From: Paulinella micropora
Taxonomy: Eukaryota > Cercozoa > Imbricatea > Euglyphida > Paulinellidae
Length of the DNA: 64,000 nt
Assembly (NCBI GenBank): GCA_019918135.1
Contig: WBZZ01003717.1
Span: forward strand, 1-64,000
Direction: 5' to 3'
The translations under genes were made by a program, and so were the position numbers. The notes beneath the pieces are model-generated. The model made no database searches. It was not told where the DNA came from and worked only from the letters and a program-made list of their open reading frames with translations. Positions 63,701 to 64,000 of the stretch are shown one piece after another (position 1 is the first letter of the stretch; every line of letters begins with the position of its first letter).

Positions 63701-64000
63701 TTACTTGCGAGGCGACATCAATGGGTCGTCGTCGTCAGAGCTATCAGAGCTATCAACATCTGCAGGCCACTCACATAACTGACACTTGTCTCCACCTTCA
63801 GCGTTATGGCAAGAACAGCAGGGGCAGTCCCACGGATTCGGGCCTGGCTGGTTTGCGCCTTGCACCTGATTGCCCCTGCGTTGAGATGGCAGCGCCTGCT
63901 TGGAATCAGCTGAATTTCGCGCGCGCTTGCGTCCGCGTCCACCTGCTGCTCGACGCGCGCGGCGACGTCCGCGCTGACGGCTTGGTTGGCGTACTCGTCT
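63701..64000 (-). CDS. C-terminal part of a RanBP2-type zinc-finger protein (5' end outside window)
   Basis: The - strand is open from the right edge to a TAA at 63701-63703. It begins with a strongly basic Arg-rich stretch, then a Gln/Asn/Pro linker, then WDCPCCSCHNAEGGDKCQLC. The spacing W-x-C-x2-C-x3-N-x6-C-x2-C is exactly that of the RanBP2-type zinc finger, known to bind ubiquitin or single-stranded RNA. It ends with an acidic Asp/Ser-rich tail (VDSSDSSDDDD). This frame is chosen over the overlapping frame 63942-63718 because of the perfect zinc-finger pattern. Confidence 0.7.
   Translation of the reverse strand, partial: RRVRQPSRQRGRRRARRAAGGRGRKRARNSADSKQALPSQRRGNQVQGANQPGPNPWDCPCCSCHNAEGGDKCQLCEWPADVDSSDSSDDDDPLMSPRK

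Noticed and set aside
63718..63942. - strand 74-residue frame at the right end
   Set aside because: The overlapping frame contains a perfect RanBP2-type zinc finger and is the better gene model.

Overview
The window comes from a nuclear genome of a unicellular eukaryote. Genes near the right end are split by short GT-AG introns (49-62 bp), there are two Ty3/gypsy-type LTR retrotransposons, mariner-like MITEs and very long microsatellites, and nothing looks like a bacterial operon. I cannot name the species. The mixture (giant-virus genes inside a repeat-rich protist genome) resembles published cases of endogenised large DNA viruses in protists and close relatives of animals.

Region 1 (1-14.0 kb) is a GC-rich, gene-dense, intron-free block of virus-type genes. 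It holds a RuvC-like Holliday junction resolvase, a virion surface protein, a probable capsid-associated protein, a SLATT-like membrane protein, a ribonucleotide reductase small subunit, a coiled-coil protein, a 5.3 kb modular trimeric fibre gene, two small unknown genes and a possible papain-fold peptidase. The genes are packed on both strands with short A/T-rich spacers, as in nucleocytoplasmic large DNA viruses (NCLDV). Most longer genes carry one or more single-base frameshifts. The block runs off the left edge; at the right it ends in GC-rich tandem repeats and then meets AT-rich DNA. I read it as part of an endogenised giant virus, or a viral sequence joined to host DNA in the assembly.

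Region 2 (14.3-22.4 kb) is microsatellite-rich AT DNA with one intact gene, an NAD-dependent DNA ligase lacking the BRCT domain and carrying a presequence-like N-terminus, followed by a 274 bp MITE.

Region 3 (22.4-33.1 kb) is a complete but frameshifted LTR retrotransposon on the + strand: LTR, primer binding site, gag with a CCCH-like finger and RGG tail, protease, RT-RNase H, integrase, a C-terminal extension, polypurine tract and LTR. Region 6 (43.8-55.8 kb) is a second, related element on the - strand, more decayed and apparently interrupted by nested MITEs.

Region 4 (33.1-40.5 kb) holds a multi-exon - strand gene for a secreted or membrane beta-propeller-like protein with a Ser-rich linker, plus a small membrane-protein gene. 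Region 5 (40.6-43.35 kb) is a striking array of tetra- and pentanucleotide satellites with an inverted arrangement and an island that may be a retroelement 3' end.

Region 7 (55.9-64 kb) has host-type genes: a Gln-rich coiled-coil gene, a Lys/Glu-rich intron-containing gene, a domesticated or live DDE-transposase-like gene (DUF7869-like core, then a SAP domain and an acidic tail), and the end of a RanBP2-type zinc-finger gene.
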